Positions 51,046 through 59,934 of a DNA stretch of 64,000 bases are shown in pieces; the stretch's first letter is position 1, and the number at the start of each line of letters is the position of its first letter. The stretch is from Dyella ginsengisoli LA-4 (GTDB lineage Bacteria > Pseudomonadota > Gammaproteobacteria > Xanthomonadales > Rhodanobacteraceae). The stretch is taken from the NCBI RefSeq assembly GCF_000334915.1, contig NZ_AMSF01000019.1, forward strand, positions 19,747 through 83,746. The letters are read 5' to 3'. A program made the position numbers and the translations under genes. The notes beneath the pieces were generated by a model. That model saw nothing but the letters and a program-made list of their open reading frames with translations. It was not told where the DNA came from and ran no database searches.

Positions 51046-52205
51046 ACAGTCTTCTTATTTGGTGGGACTCTGTCCGTGGTGTAGGCACAGCACAGAACGG
51101 AAAGCGCCAGGAGTCGCTGGGCGTTTCGCTCAAGAAGGCATGGATCCGGTTCGGCTTCGGTCCACGCATCCGCCGCAACTTCTACTCCGCGCTGGCCAAC
51201 CAGATCGGCGCTGGCGTGAAGATCCAGCCGGCGATGGCCACCCGCTACCGCATCTACAGCGAAGACGGGCGCAAGCCCAACGTGCCGGCTGCTTACGTTG
51301 CCAACGATATCGTGAGCAAGATCGGAGTTGACGGCAAAGGCCTTGCCGACGCCATGCGGCCGTGGGTATCCCCGTCGGAAGCCTCGGTAGTAGCCGCTGG
51401 CGAAGCGGCGGGCGGCGACGCTCTGGCGGGTATCTTCCGGCGGCTGGTCGAGACCAGCAAGCGCCGCAGCGCCCTCATCGGGGCAGCCTGGAAGCCGGTG
51501 TCGTACGGCGTGCTGATGCTGCTGATCGACATCGGCATGCTGATCGGATTCGTGATCTTCGCGCTGCCCCAGCTCACCGCCATGGCACCACGGTCCTCGA
51601 TGCACGGAGGCGAGGCGACCTTCGTCGACGTGCTGACGTTCTTCCGCGACTACGGCGCCGGGTTGGCCGCTGTGGTGTCTGGCCTGGCGCTTTTCGTCGG
51701 CGCAACGATTGGCCGGTTCACGCGAACCTCGCCCATCGGTCGAATCCTCGAACACCTTCCGCCGTGGAGCGTGTATCGCGTGTATCAGAACGCGATGTTC
51801 CTGGAGAACATCGCGAACCTGCTGGCCTCGGAAACAGCGCAGATCGAAGCGCTCACCGTGATGGCCAAGGGCAACAGCGCCTGGGTGCAGATCCGCTTGA
51901 TCGACATACGGGAGCGGTTGCGCCGCAAGGGCAGCAACTTCGGCACCGCTCTGGCGGAGACCCCCTACGGGTTCCCCGACAAGGAGACCGTCTACTTCAT
52001 GGCGGACGCACAGAACACCCCGGATTTTGCGGAGGCGATCGAGACCTTCGCAAACAGCGAGTTCGATCAACAAGTCGAACGCGTCGGGCGCGTGGCCAAG
52101 GTCGCCAATTTCTTCCTGCTCCTGATGACCGCGCTTTGGTTCCTGCTCGTCATCTATGGCGTGGTCGGCATGGCCACTGGCGGCTTCGGCCAGATCAACA
52201 ACTAA
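51042..52205 (+). CDS. pilR: PilR-type (GspF-like) pilus inner-membrane platform protein
   Basis: Starts at GTG 51042. The 387-residue product has the GspF-like plan: a cytoplasmic N-terminal domain (about 1-165), paired membrane segments at about 167-190 and 215-235, a second cytoplasmic domain (FLENIANLLASETAQIEALT near 265) and a final membrane segment at 355-378. It anchors the ATPase. It sits between pilQ and pilS, as in R64. Confidence 0.88.
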
Positions 52206-52225
52206 CCCCACAAGGAGTCACTGCA

Positions 52226-52762
52226 ATGCGCCGCACTCTCAACTTCCGCAAGAGCAAGGGTTTCACCCTGGTCGAGCTGTCCATCGCTCTTATCGTCATC
52301 GTCGTCGGTGGCATCTTCATCGCCAAGGCCCTCACGGGTCTCTGGAATGGCTGGCGGGGCAGTAACGAAGCCCAGAATGCCTCCACGTTGACCCAGGTGG
52401 TCAAGAAGCAGGCTCCCAACGGTTCCTTCGGGACCGGGTCGCTGTCTGCCGCCATCGCGCCGGACATCACGGGCGTCTACACGAACGTCGGCACGCTCGC
52501 GGCTCCCTCGTTCAAGAACCACTTCGGCGGGCCGGTCACCGCCACCGGCAACGGCGCGACCGCGTCCATCACCGATGGCGCTCTGCCGCCCGGCGCGTGC
52601 AAGGAGACGATCCTGAACCTGTCGAGCACCTTCACCGACGCGGTGATTACTGCCGGCTCCACGTCGTGGCCGGCGGCGACCCAGGTCACCGCCGCGCAGG
52701 CCGCAGCGGCGTGCACGGCAAGCCTGACCGACGTGAGCTGGGTGGTTCAGGCCACCAACTGA
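52226..52762 (+). CDS. pilS: PilS-like major prepilin of the thin pilus
   Basis: The 178-residue product carries a type IV prepilin signal: KSKG then FTLVELSIALIVIVVGGIFI, with cleavage after glycine and Glu at +5. The C-terminal part contains two cysteines (GACKETI and AACTASL) suited to the disulfide loop of type IVB pilins. AAGGAG precedes the ATG by 8 bases. No prepilin peptidase gene is present in this window. Confidence 0.9.
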   Translation: MRRTLNFRKSKGFTLVELSIALIVIVVGGIFIAKALTGLWNGWRGSNEAQNASTLTQVVKKQAPNGSFGTGSLSAAIAPDITGVYTNVGTLAAPSFKNHFGGPVTATGNGATASITDGALPPGACKETILNLSSTFTDAVITAGSTSWPAATQVTAAQAAAACTASLTDVSWVVQATN

Positions 52763-52779
52763 CGCTTTGCGCAGTCTCC

Positions 52780-52809
52780 TAACGCGGCCCGGCGCTTCGG
52801 GCCGCCAAC
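52780..52809 (+). promoter_or_regulatory. Hairpin between pilS and pilV
   Basis: GCGGCCCG (52784-52791) pairs perfectly with CGGGCCGC (52798-52805) around a GCGCTT loop. No T-run follows. A stable hairpin after the major pilin gene could stabilise its mRNA or reduce read-through into pilV, needed in few copies. Its sequence nearly repeats the segment at 19250-19289. Confidence 0.6.
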
Positions 52810-52831
52810 GGTTCGCTTAGAGAGCCCCATC

Positions 52832-54274
52832 ATGGTCCGTAAACAACGCGGTTTCACCCTCGTCGAAATGTCGATCACCCTGATCATCATTGTGGCGGCG
52901 GGCATCGCTTTGAGCTGGTTCGTCGTGAAGATCCTTAATCAGGTCTCCGACCTTGAAACTGCGCAGCAAGACCGAGCTGTCGCAGGGCAATTCGCACGCT
53001 ATCAGCAGGCGCAGCATGACTCGCTGCTCAACAGCGCATCGTTCCCGGTGACGATCACTGCCGCCCAAGTCGCGGCGGCAGGCTACCCGATCCCCACCAT
53101 GACCAATCGGTGGGGTCAGAGCTACCAGCTGTGGATCACGAAGGACGGAGCCGGGGAGCTGCAGGGCACGGTGTTCGCCGTCGGTGGGCAGACTATTCCG
53201 TCTAGTCGCGTTCGCAGCATCGCCCGATACATCACGTCCCTCGGCGGTTCCGGCGGGTACATCGACAACAAGGTGCTCACCACCGATTCCGGGCCGAGCT
53301 TCCTGCAAGGACCGAACGGCCTGAACCTGGCCATGAGCGTCTACGGCAAGAGCCCTGGCGTGGGTCACTACGGCGATGCCATCTACCTGACCGATGCGGT
53401 CCAGCAGACCGGCCTGGGCAACACCGCGCTGCAACGGGTGGCCGTCCCCGGACAACCTGACCTCAACACCATGCACACCGACATCAACGGCGGTGGCAAT
53501 TCGGCGACCAACTTCCAGACGATCAACGCGAAATACCTCGGCGCCATGGGCTTGGACGGAGCAAGCGGTTATCCAGCCGGCTGGGGGGGCGGCGTCCACA
53601 CCTGGGACTTGTATGCGGAGGGGACCATCGCGACCGGCTCGAAGGGCACGCAGATGGCCACCATGAGCAGCAACGGCAACATCACAGGTGTCAACGCCAC
53701 GCTGACGACGGACGTCGCGGTCGGCTCCTGGTTCCGCACCAACGGTGATGGCGGCATCTACTCCAACAAGTGGGGATCGGGCATCCAGTTCGCGGACGCC
53801 AACTGGGTGCGGATCTACAACAACAAGGGCTTCTACACGGGCGGGCAGGGCCAGTTCGGCTCGCTGGTCGCGAATGGGAGGCTCACCGCGCAGGAGTACA
53901 TCCAGCTCAATGGCACCGCCAACGTGGGCTGGTCCTGTAGCCCCGACGGGCTGGTCGGCAGAGCGTCCGACGGCACCGGCGCCATCCAGTGTCTTGGCGG
54001 GACCTGGCAGCGCATGCGCGGCATGGTCGGCGAGAAGCAGGTGGTGTCCGGGTCATCCTCGTGCGGGAACACCGCAAACACCGTGGTAGCGGCCTGTCCG
54101 GCAAACACCTACGTCACCGGGGGCGGGTTCCTGCTCAACGCTTACCGGCCGACGAGTACCGGCACCAGCAATGCGCCCGACGTGAGCGCTCCGAGTGGGA
54201 ACGGGTGGGCTGTCAAAGCGGGAGGCGCCAACGGCAACACCTGTTTCGTGTCCTACGCGGTCTGCGGGAGCTGA
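52832..54274 (+). CDS. pilV: PilV-like minor pilin / tip adhesin
   Basis: The 480-residue product begins with a prepilin signal (KQRG then FTLVEMSITLIIIVAAGIAL) and has a long C-terminal adhesin-like part with Gly/Asn-rich repeats, ending in a cysteine-containing domain (SSSCGNTANTVVAACPANTY, CFVSYAVCGS). R64 PilV varies through a shufflon; here I see neither inverted shufflon repeats nor an rci recombinase nearby, so a single fixed tip is predicted. Confidence 0.85.
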   Translation: MVRKQRGFTLVEMSITLIIIVAAGIALSWFVVKILNQVSDLETAQQDRAVAGQFARYQQAQHDSLLNSASFPVTITAAQVAAAGYPIPTMTNRWGQSYQLWITKDGAGELQGTVFAVGGQTIPSSRVRSIARYITSLGGSGGYIDNKVLTTDSGPSFLQGPNGLNLAMSVYGKSPGVGHYGDAIYLTDAVQQTGLGNTALQRVAVPGQPDLNTMHTDINGGGNSATNFQTINAKYLGAMGLDGASGYPAGWGGGVHTWDLYAEGTIATGSKGTQMATMSSNGNITGVNATLTTDVAVGSWFRTNGDGGIYSNKWGSGIQFADANWVRIYNNKGFYTGGQGQFGSLVANGRLTAQEYIQLNGTANVGWSCSPDGLVGRASDGTGAIQCLGGTWQRMRGMVGEKQVVSGSSSCGNTANTVVAACPANTYVTGGGFLLNAYRPTSTGTSNAPDVSAPSGNGWAVKAGGANGNTCFVSYAVCGS

Positions 54275-54422
54275 CCTCTTGCACACGGCAGTCATCACGG
54301 CTTCTCCCGGCGCGCTCTCCACGAGCGCGTTGGGTGCTTCTGGGCACTGCAAGCTGCGCGTGCTCTCGATCGACGAAGTGGAGGGCATGGCAAGGCCCGA
54401 CTAATTGAACAGGATCACGTTT

Positions 54423-54460
54423 CCTGGCTTGTTTGCTGTTGGCAAACAGCATACAATAAA
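54423..54460 (+). promoter_or_regulatory. Promoter with overlapping palindrome for the autotransporter gene
   Basis: TTGTTT and TACAAT are separated by 17 bp, a good sigma-70 arrangement, and the spacer itself is nearly palindromic (GCTGTT-GGCA-AACAGC, extended by TTTGC/GCAAA). A repressor bound there would block the promoter. The site lies about 85 bp before the autotransporter start and is unrelated to the transfer operator. Confidence 0.62.
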
Positions 54461-54542
54461 CCCAAGGGCGCAGACCGCAGGTCGCGCATCGAAATTGCCG
54501 GCACACACCGGAACCAACCAACCAAAGGAATAGGGGCTCCAC

Positions 54543-57431
54543 ATGTCGCAGTCACCCAACAACCGCCGTTTCCTGGCCCTGGCCATCACCTCCGTGCTGA
54601 CGCTCACCCTGGCCGCATGCGGCGGCGGTGGCGGTAACGTGCGGCCGTCCACCCCGCCGGCTGGCGGCGGTGGCGGTGGTACCGGCGGCGGTGGCGGTGG
54701 CTCGGGTGGTGGCGGTGGCAACACGGACCCGTGCACGACCGACCCGACGGCGCCGGGCTGCACGCCCAGCACGACCTTTGACCCGCACCGCTCGCAGCTG
54801 GACCCCATCAATGCCCCTGCGGCCTACGCCGCCGGCATCACCGGCAAGGGCGTGAAGGTCGGCATCGTCGACACGGGCGCGGACAGCACCAATGCGGCGC
54901 TCACCGGGCGCATCAGCTGGTCGAAGGACTATCTGCCGGCCGACCTGTCGGACCCGACCAAGGGCGACGTCTACGGCCACGGCACGACCATTGCCGAGCT
55001 GATCGGCGGACAGCCGGTGACCAATGTCACTTGGGCGAACGGCACCGCCGACTTCCCCGGCGGCGTGGCCCCGGACAGTACCTTGCTTGTGGCACGGGTG
55101 GCTGACGACAAGAACGGCTCGATCCAGCCGCAGTACCTGCAGCAGGCCTACACCGACCTGATCGGGCAGGGCGCACGCATCATCAACAACTCGTTCGCCG
55201 AGACCGACTCGATCACGGACGTGTCCGCGACCGGATACCCGGCGCAGTACCACACGATCTTCCAGCCGGCGGTGGATGGCGGCGCGCTGATGGTCTTCGC
55301 CGCCGGCAACGACAGCAAGGCGCAGCCGGCGGTCGAAGCGGGCATGCCCTACCTCTTCCCCGACCTCGCCAACAACTGGCTCGCGGTGGTGAACGTCGCG
55401 CTGGACAGCGATGGCAAGGTGACTGGCCTCGATGGCACGTCCAACGCGTGCGGCGTCGCGGCGGCGTGGTGCTTGGCGGCGCCGGGCACCAACTACTTCG
55501 TCCCGGTCGCCGGCACGATCTACAGCACGGGCTTGGCGGATGGCACGTCGGCTTCGGCGGCCGTCGTTTCCGGTGCGGCCGCTCTGATCGGCCAGCAGTT
55601 TCCGTGGATGACCGCCTCGAACCTGCAGCAGACGCTGCTCGGCACTGCGACCAGCCTGGGCGACTCCGCGGTCTACGGTTACGGCCTGGTCAACGTGGAA
55701 AAGGCGCTGGGTGGTCCGGCGAAGCTCGACTGGAACAGCTTCGTCGCGGACATCCCCAACGGTAGCTACACGTTCTCGAACGACCTGACCGGCAATGGCA
55801 GCCTGGTTAAGGCCGGCGCCGGCACGCTGACCCTGACTGGCACGGACACCAACGCAGGCGGTGTGACCGTCAACGGCGGCACCCTCCTGGTGACCGGCTC
55901 GATTGGCCCCAGCGTGTTCGTAAACAGCGGCGGCGTGCTGGGCGGCAGCGGCTCTGTGAACGTCGGCGCCAACCAGCTGGTCAACAGCGGCACCGTCTCG
56001 ACGCAGTACGGCGCGCTGACCATCAACGGCGACTACACCGCCGTGAACACGTCGGCCGTCACCGCCGTCCAGATCGGCACCCCGCTGACGATCACCGGCA
56101 AGGCCTCGCTCAACGGCAGCACGCTCTACCTTGCAGCGCCGCCGTCGACCTACACCGTGCAGTCCACGGAAACCGTCCTGACGGCCGGCGGCGGCGTCAA
56201 CGGCACCTTCGGCAGTACCCAGTACGACGCGAGCCTGTTCTACACCGGCACGCTGAACTACGACCCGACGGACGTGACGATCACCCTGACGCGATCGAGC
56301 GTGTCGTCCACGGCGCTGAGCCTGCTCCCGCCGGATTCCACCACCGAGCAGTCCGCGAGCAACATCGAGACGGCGCTCAAGCAGGCGGACACCTGGGCAC
56401 GGAGCGGCCAGACCGGGCACGAGACGTTCCTCGCCAGCGCCAACGCTTTCCTCAGCTCGCCCACCGTGCAGAGCGCGACGGTCGCGATCGACTCGCTGTC
56501 GGGTCAGATCCACGCATCGTCGCAGGCACAGGTGTTCGAGCAGGCTTCGGTGGTGAATCGCGCCCTGAGCGATCGCATCGCTGCGCTGGGCAGCGACCAG
56601 GGCGGTGGCTTCTGGGTGCAGACGACCGGCGCCAGCGGCGATCAGGCACGCCACGGCTATGCCTCCGGCAGCTACAACGCCACCGGCACGCTGCTGGGCG
56701 TGGATGCTGCCGCGTCCGATGCGTTCACAGCCGGCGTCGCGCTGGGCCGCAATCGCCTGACCTCCGACTACGACCGCAGCGCCGGGCGTGGCCGTAGTCG
56801 CTCCAACAGCTTCTCGATCTACGGCCGCTACGCGGCGGGCAACGCCTACGTCGCCGGCCGGGCAGGGCAGAGCTGGATCCACACCGAAGTGGACCGTGAG
56901 GCGGTGTTCGTCAGCGGCAGCCAGGCCATCAACAGCAGCCGTCATGACCGACTGGCGTCGGCCTACGTCGAGACCGGCATCCGCCTGCAGGACGGTGCCG
57001 CTTCGTGGACCCCGTTTGTTGCCGGCAGCTACGACCGCCTGCAGCGCGGCCAGATCGCGGAATCCGGTGCAGGCGGCTTCGGGCTGACTGCCGCAGCTAA
57101 GACCTACGGGCAGACCTCCGGCGACCTGGGTGCACGCTTCCAGTACGGCTGGGACTGGGCCGGTGGCCACACCGACCTGCAGGCCTACGCCATGTGGCAG
57201 CACGTTTTCGTCGGCACCAACCTAGGCTTCACCGCAGCCTTTGCCGGCGCACCGGCAGCGAGCTTCCGGGTGGACGGCATCAACACCCGAGCCAACAGCG
57301 TGTGGGCTGGCGTAGGCGTGGAGACGCAGGTCTCTGACCGCTGGTCCTGGTCGCTCAACTACGACGGCAAGCAGGCCGGGCAGGGCAACCGCTCGAACAT
57401 TCTCTCCGCCGGCATCCGCGTGAAGTTCTAA
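54543..57431 (+). CDS. Lipoprotein autotransporter serine protease (subtilisin, NalP/SphB1-like)
   Basis: The 962-residue product has a lipoprotein signal (LTLAAC), a glycine-rich linker, an S8 protease domain with Asp in VGIVDTGAD (near 108), His in YGHGTT (near 145) and Ser in DGTSASAA (near 335), a beta-helical region with GGVTVNGGTLLVTG-type repeats (about 400-560) and a C-terminal 12-strand-type barrel from about 690 ending in Phe. It is thus an outer-membrane protease that may process surface proteins. It follows pilV but has its own promoter. It may be cargo or may act on the pilus. Confidence 0.9.
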   Translation: MSQSPNNRRFLALAITSVLTLTLAACGGGGGNVRPSTPPAGGGGGGTGGGGGGSGGGGGNTDPCTTDPTAPGCTPSTTFDPHRSQLDPINAPAAYAAGITGKGVKVGIVDTGADSTNAALTGRISWSKDYLPADLSDPTKGDVYGHGTTIAELIGGQPVTNVTWANGTADFPGGVAPDSTLLVARVADDKNGSIQPQYLQQAYTDLIGQGARIINNSFAETDSITDVSATGYPAQYHTIFQPAVDGGALMVFAAGNDSKAQPAVEAGMPYLFPDLANNWLAVVNVALDSDGKVTGLDGTSNACGVAAAWCLAAPGTNYFVPVAGTIYSTGLADGTSASAAVVSGAAALIGQQFPWMTASNLQQTLLGTATSLGDSAVYGYGLVNVEKALGGPAKLDWNSFVADIPNGSYTFSNDLTGNGSLVKAGAGTLTLTGTDTNAGGVTVNGGTLLVTGSIGPSVFVNSGGVLGGSGSVNVGANQLVNSGTVSTQYGALTINGDYTAVNTSAVTAVQIGTPLTITGKASLNGSTLYLAAPPSTYTVQSTETVLTAGGGVNGTFGSTQYDASLFYTGTLNYDPTDVTITLTRSSVSSTALSLLPPDSTTEQSASNIETALKQADTWARSGQTGHETFLASANAFLSSPTVQSATVAIDSLSGQIHASSQAQVFEQASVVNRALSDRIAALGSDQGGGFWVQTTGASGDQARHGYASGSYNATGTLLGVDAAASDAFTAGVALGRNRLTSDYDRSAGRGRSRSNSFSIYGRYAAGNAYVAGRAGQSWIHTEVDREAVFVSGSQAINSSRHDRLASAYVETGIRLQDGAASWTPFVAGSYDRLQRGQIAESGAGGFGLTAAAKTYGQTSGDLGARFQYGWDWAGGHTDLQAYAMWQHVFVGTNLGFTAAFAGAPAASFRVDGINTRANSVWAGVGVETQVSDRWSWSLNYDGKQAGQGNRSNILSAGIRVKF

Positions 57432-57440
57432 GTACCCACC

Positions 57441-57467
57441 GTCGGCCGGTTTTCGAGACCGGCCGAC
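57441..57467 (+). terminator. Strong hairpin after the autotransporter gene
   Basis: A perfect 10-bp stem (GTCGGCCGGT / ACCGGCCGAC) with a 7-base loop, 10 bp after the stop codon. No T-run follows, so it is at best a weak terminator or an mRNA-stabilising structure. Confidence 0.55.
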
Positions 57468-57489
57468 TCCACCCATCAGAGGCAGGCCC

Positions 57490-57606
57490 ATGAACTACAA
57501 CATGCTCGATTTGATTTTGCGCGTTCTCCGGGCCGGCTACGCGGTCGCGCTGTCCACCTGCACCTTCCGCCGCAGCGGCGGCGACGAGATCGCAATTTAC
57601 GGATGA
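57490..57606 (+). CDS. Small unknown protein (38 residues)
   Basis: MNYNMLDLILRVLRAGYAVA opens a short frame behind AGAGGCAG; the helix is amphipathic and the tail is polar (FRRSGGDEIAIYG). It sits where a HigB-type toxin would lie relative to the HigA-like gene downstream but is too short and unlike HigB. It could be a membrane-active peptide or a decayed remnant. Confidence 0.4.
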   Translation: MNYNMLDLILRVLRAGYAVALSTCTFRRSGGDEIAIYG

Positions 57607-57637
57607 CCGGGGAGGCGCCGGGGCTATGCTGTTGTCG

Positions 57638-57654
57638 GTCGCCAAACAGGCGAC
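57638..57654. promoter_or_regulatory. Inverted repeat upstream of the HigA-like gene
   Basis: GTCGCC and GGCGAC are separated by AAACA, 21 bp before the HigA-like ATG. HigA proteins repress their own promoter by binding such repeats, so autoregulation is likely. Confidence 0.6.
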
Positions 57655-57675
57655 ACATTGCCCAAGGAGCACGAC

Positions 57676-57969
57676 ATGAAGAAGTCCGCGCCCATTCATC
57701 CCGGCGTTCTGCTGAGGACCGAGTACCTGGAGAGACAACTCCCGGACGTTTCGATCGCGAAGCTCGCCGAACACATCCAGATGAATCGGCCGCACCTGTC
57801 GACCGTGCTGTACGGCCGCAAGGCCATCGGCGAGACCCTGGCGCTTCGCTTGGAAGCGGCCGGATTTGAAACCGCAGAGCACTGGCTTGCGCTGCAGATG
57901 AAGCACGACTTGGCGGAAGCAAGGAAGGCTCCGCAACCAAAGATCACACGCTTATTTCCGCCAACCTGA
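57676..57969 (+). CDS. higA: HigA-like XRE-family antitoxin/regulator without a visible toxin partner
   Basis: The 97-residue product starts with IHPGVLLRTEYLERQLPDVS and continues IAKLAEHIQMNRPHLSTVLY, GRKAIGETLALRLEAAGF, the standard HigA/VapI-type helix-turn-helix. AAGGAG precedes the ATG by 7 bases. No HigB-like RelE-family gene is seen on either side, so it is an orphan regulator or its toxin has been lost or replaced. Confidence 0.82.
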   Translation: MKKSAPIHPGVLLRTEYLERQLPDVSIAKLAEHIQMNRPHLSTVLYGRKAIGETLALRLEAAGFETAEHWLALQMKHDLAEARKAPQPKITRLFPPT

Positions 57970-57979
57970 GGACGAACCC

Positions 57980-59050
57980 ATGATCACCCGGCTGGTAATC
58001 GTAGCGCTGCTCTTCCTGGCCATGCTTGGGGCCTACGAGCTGCACACGCACGAACGAAGCACCGCCATCCAGACTCAATCGCAATCGGAGCTGCAGAACC
58101 TCGCGGTCTACAGCCGCGCCGTTGCCTACTACGCTTCGACGCACTCCAGCGCCACAGGGCCGGTAGCCGACAGCGGGCTATCAACCTTGCCGAACGGCTA
58201 CCTCAAGAGCCATCCGTGGGCTGGCTACATGCAGAACGGCAATGCCTGGGTCTACTTGGCGCCCGGTGGTACCTACGCGCCGCAGACGCTGATGCGCGAG
58301 GCCGGATCTCCGGGCCGCAGCCTCGGGGTCAAAGCAGGGACCGTGGCCAAAGACGCCACGGGAACGGTGGTGGTCGGCGACACCGTGGCCATCCCCAACG
58401 CGATCCCGGATGGATCGGCGGTCTACCTGTCGCAGATTTTCGGCACGCCTCCAGCGGCGCCGCCGCCGATGGTCATTCAATCGCAGCCGCCGCCGAACCC
58501 GCCCCTCGCGGCATCGGTGCCACCGATCACGCTGGTGGCCGGCGGCGCTGTGACATCGTCTCCGACAGGGTGGAGCTGTTGCAGCACGCCTGGCGCGCCT
58601 CTGCCGCCACCGCCACCCGCACCACCGCCGCCGCCACCACCTGCGAGCAACCCCCTCACCGATCCGACGATATGCGCCTCGAATGGAGGTATGCCCTACA
58701 CAGCAACGCCGGTAAGCATCTATGCGGGCGTCGGAGGGACGATGTTCGGCGGGGGAGCGGTGAGTTCGTTTAGAAGTACGACCACCAGCAGGGGAACTGC
58801 GACAGGCTCCTACGCGGTCAAAATCGATTTCGATAGCACCAGCAGTACGGTAACGCTCAACTGCACCAGAACGAACACCAGCTTCCCTACTGCTGGCGAT
58901 GCCTGCACTTACAGTCAGGTCTTTTCAGTCGGTCGCGGGACGTTCAACGTCAGCATAAACACCTCATCGCCTCTCGCAGCCGACTGGATTCGAGGCAGCC
59001 AGGCTCCCGTTGGAGCGAGTGCTCAGGTAGGCCAGTTGAACTGCAATTAG
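57980..59050 (+). CDS. pilM: PilM-like pilus protein with a proline-rich and cysteine-containing extension
   Basis: The first 155 residues match the plan of R64 PilM: an N-terminal membrane segment, QNLAVYSRAVAYYASTHSSA, LPNGYLKSHPWAGYMQNGNA and VAIPNAIPDGSAVYL. R64 PilM ends near residue 145. Here a linker with PPPPPAPPPPPPPA (about 205-220) leads to an extra beta-rich domain of about 130 residues with cysteines. The gene lies 13 kb from pilL and pilN, behind the HigA-like gene, rather than between them. Confidence 0.68.
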   Translation: MITRLVIVALLFLAMLGAYELHTHERSTAIQTQSQSELQNLAVYSRAVAYYASTHSSATGPVADSGLSTLPNGYLKSHPWAGYMQNGNAWVYLAPGGTYAPQTLMREAGSPGRSLGVKAGTVAKDATGTVVVGDTVAIPNAIPDGSAVYLSQIFGTPPAAPPPMVIQSQPPPNPPLAASVPPITLVAGGAVTSSPTGWSCCSTPGAPLPPPPPAPPPPPPPASNPLTDPTICASNGGMPYTATPVSIYAGVGGTMFGGGAVSSFRSTTTSRGTATGSYAVKIDFDSTSSTVTLNCTRTNTSFPTAGDACTYSQVFSVGRGTFNVSINTSSPLAADWIRGSQAPVGASAQVGQLNCN

Positions 59051-59122
59051 TGCACTAACTGGATTATCTGACAGATGCGTTGAAGTCAGAACGAGTCCTT
59101 ATTACTTATAGAGGAGAGGCTC

Positions 59123-59302
59123 ATGTGTGAGTGTCGGCTAGTCCCACTCCTATATGAACTTAGCGAAGTGCTCAAAGCGCCTGCGGCGAACGCCAATTGG
59201 GGCGAAGGTATTCATCAGGAGGTTTCATACGCGCTGTGCGCCTACCGGCAGCGCGTGCCGGCGGAGCAGGGCGCCGATCAGGCGACGAAGGCCGCGCGAT
59301 GA
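59123..59302 (+). CDS. Small unknown protein (59 residues)
   Basis: Starts at ATG 59123 behind GAGGAG, an excellent ribosome site, and ends in an ATGA overlap with the next gene, which supports it being real. The product is a short helical protein with three cysteines (CECRLVPLLYEL, YALCAYRQR). It opens a three-gene operon of unknown role. Confidence 0.58.
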   Translation: MCECRLVPLLYELSEVLKAPAANANWGEGIHQEVSYALCAYRQRVPAEQGADQATKAAR

Positions 59303-59664
59303 CCGTGAGCTGCACAGATGTGCTGCGCGTCGATGCGAGCCGCACGGGTGAGGTGCGGCTCACGCCGCCGGCCCGCCGGTTCGTCGAATCCGTCGTGTCT
59401 CGCATGAGAGAAACGCTCGACCTGACTACGGCTGCGTTCTGGCTCACGCCTTACCGCGAACACGGCCGCGAGTACCTCGACATGGCGTGGCGCGACATGC
59501 ACGCCACCGACATGCGCCTGACCTTCGAGGTACTTGCCGAGCCAGAAGCGCCCACCGCTGATACGGACCTCCTCCGGGCGACCGTGTACGACATGACGTC
59601 CGCACTCCTAATTGCGCGTCAGATCGCAGACGGTGCGGTGGCCAACGCCTGGGGCCGCATCTGA
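59299..59664 (+). CDS. Unknown soluble protein
   Basis: A 121-residue protein whose start overlaps the preceding stop. It has a helical/strand mix with VVSRMRETLDLTTAAFWLTP and LTFEVLAEPEAPT. A weaker copy of the 18-bp palindrome (59396-59413) lies within its coding sequence. Function unknown. Confidence 0.6.
   Translation: MTVSCTDVLRVDASRTGEVRLTPPARRFVESVVSRMRETLDLTTAAFWLTPYREHGREYLDMAWRDMHATDMRLTFEVLAEPEAPTADTDLLRATVYDMTSALLIARQIADGAVANAWGRI
59396..59413. promoter_or_regulatory. Possible copy of the 18-bp palindrome inside a coding region
   Basis: TGTCTCGCATGAGAGAAA differs from the other copies by one base at the left end. It may be a real binding site for the KorA- or ParB-type ligand or a chance match within codons for SRMRE. 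Confidence 0.4.
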
Positions 59665-59696
59665 CTCCCGATCGCGCCAGCCATGAGGATGCAGTC

Positions 59697-59924
59697 GTGA
59701 CCGACTCGGGGATCGACGAGCTGCAGCTGTATGTCAGCAACCACTGTGCGTGGCGCCTCGAAGCCGCCCCGCGCATTGCTGCCGTGCTCGCAGCCACAAC
59801 CGATGACGACCGACTGATCGAGAGATGGCGGATGCTGCGGCAAGAAACAAAAGAGTCCGTCTGGAAGCAGCTGGACGACGCGCTGCGGGATCGACTGAAA
59901 GCTCTTAGCGCGGAACGATCTTGA
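59697..59924 (+). CDS. Unknown small helical protein
   Basis: A 75-residue protein starting at GTG 59697, 32 bp after the previous gene. It is charged and helical (LIERWRMLRQETKESVWKQL). There is no signal or membrane segment. It is probably the last gene of the 59123 operon. Confidence 0.52.
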   Translation: MTDSGIDELQLYVSNHCAWRLEAAPRIAAVLAATTDDDRLIERWRMLRQETKESVWKQLDDALRDRLKALSAERS

Positions 59925-59934
59925 TACCGGAACA

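Noticed and set aside
51077..51110. A possible seventh transfer operator at the start of pilR (TCTGTCCGTGGTGTAGG... ACGGAA)
   Set aside because: The arms match only partly, the spacing is wrong, and it lies inside coding sequence at a point where pilQ and pilR overlap and need no promoter.
52832..54274. Shufflon in pilV as in R64
   Set aside because: I found no inverted 19-bp shufflon repeats, no alternative C-terminal cassettes and no rci-like recombinase within the window.
54278..54403. A 41-codon frame starting TTG between pilV and the autotransporter (LHTAVITASPGALSTSALGA...)
   Set aside because: It has a weak start and no ribosome site, and the region carries the promoter for the next gene; support is insufficient to call it.
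54552..57203. An 883-residue minus-strand open frame opposite the autotransporter gene
   Set aside because: It is repetitive Arg/Val/Ala-rich sequence caused by the GC-rich codon pattern of the real gene on the plus strand.
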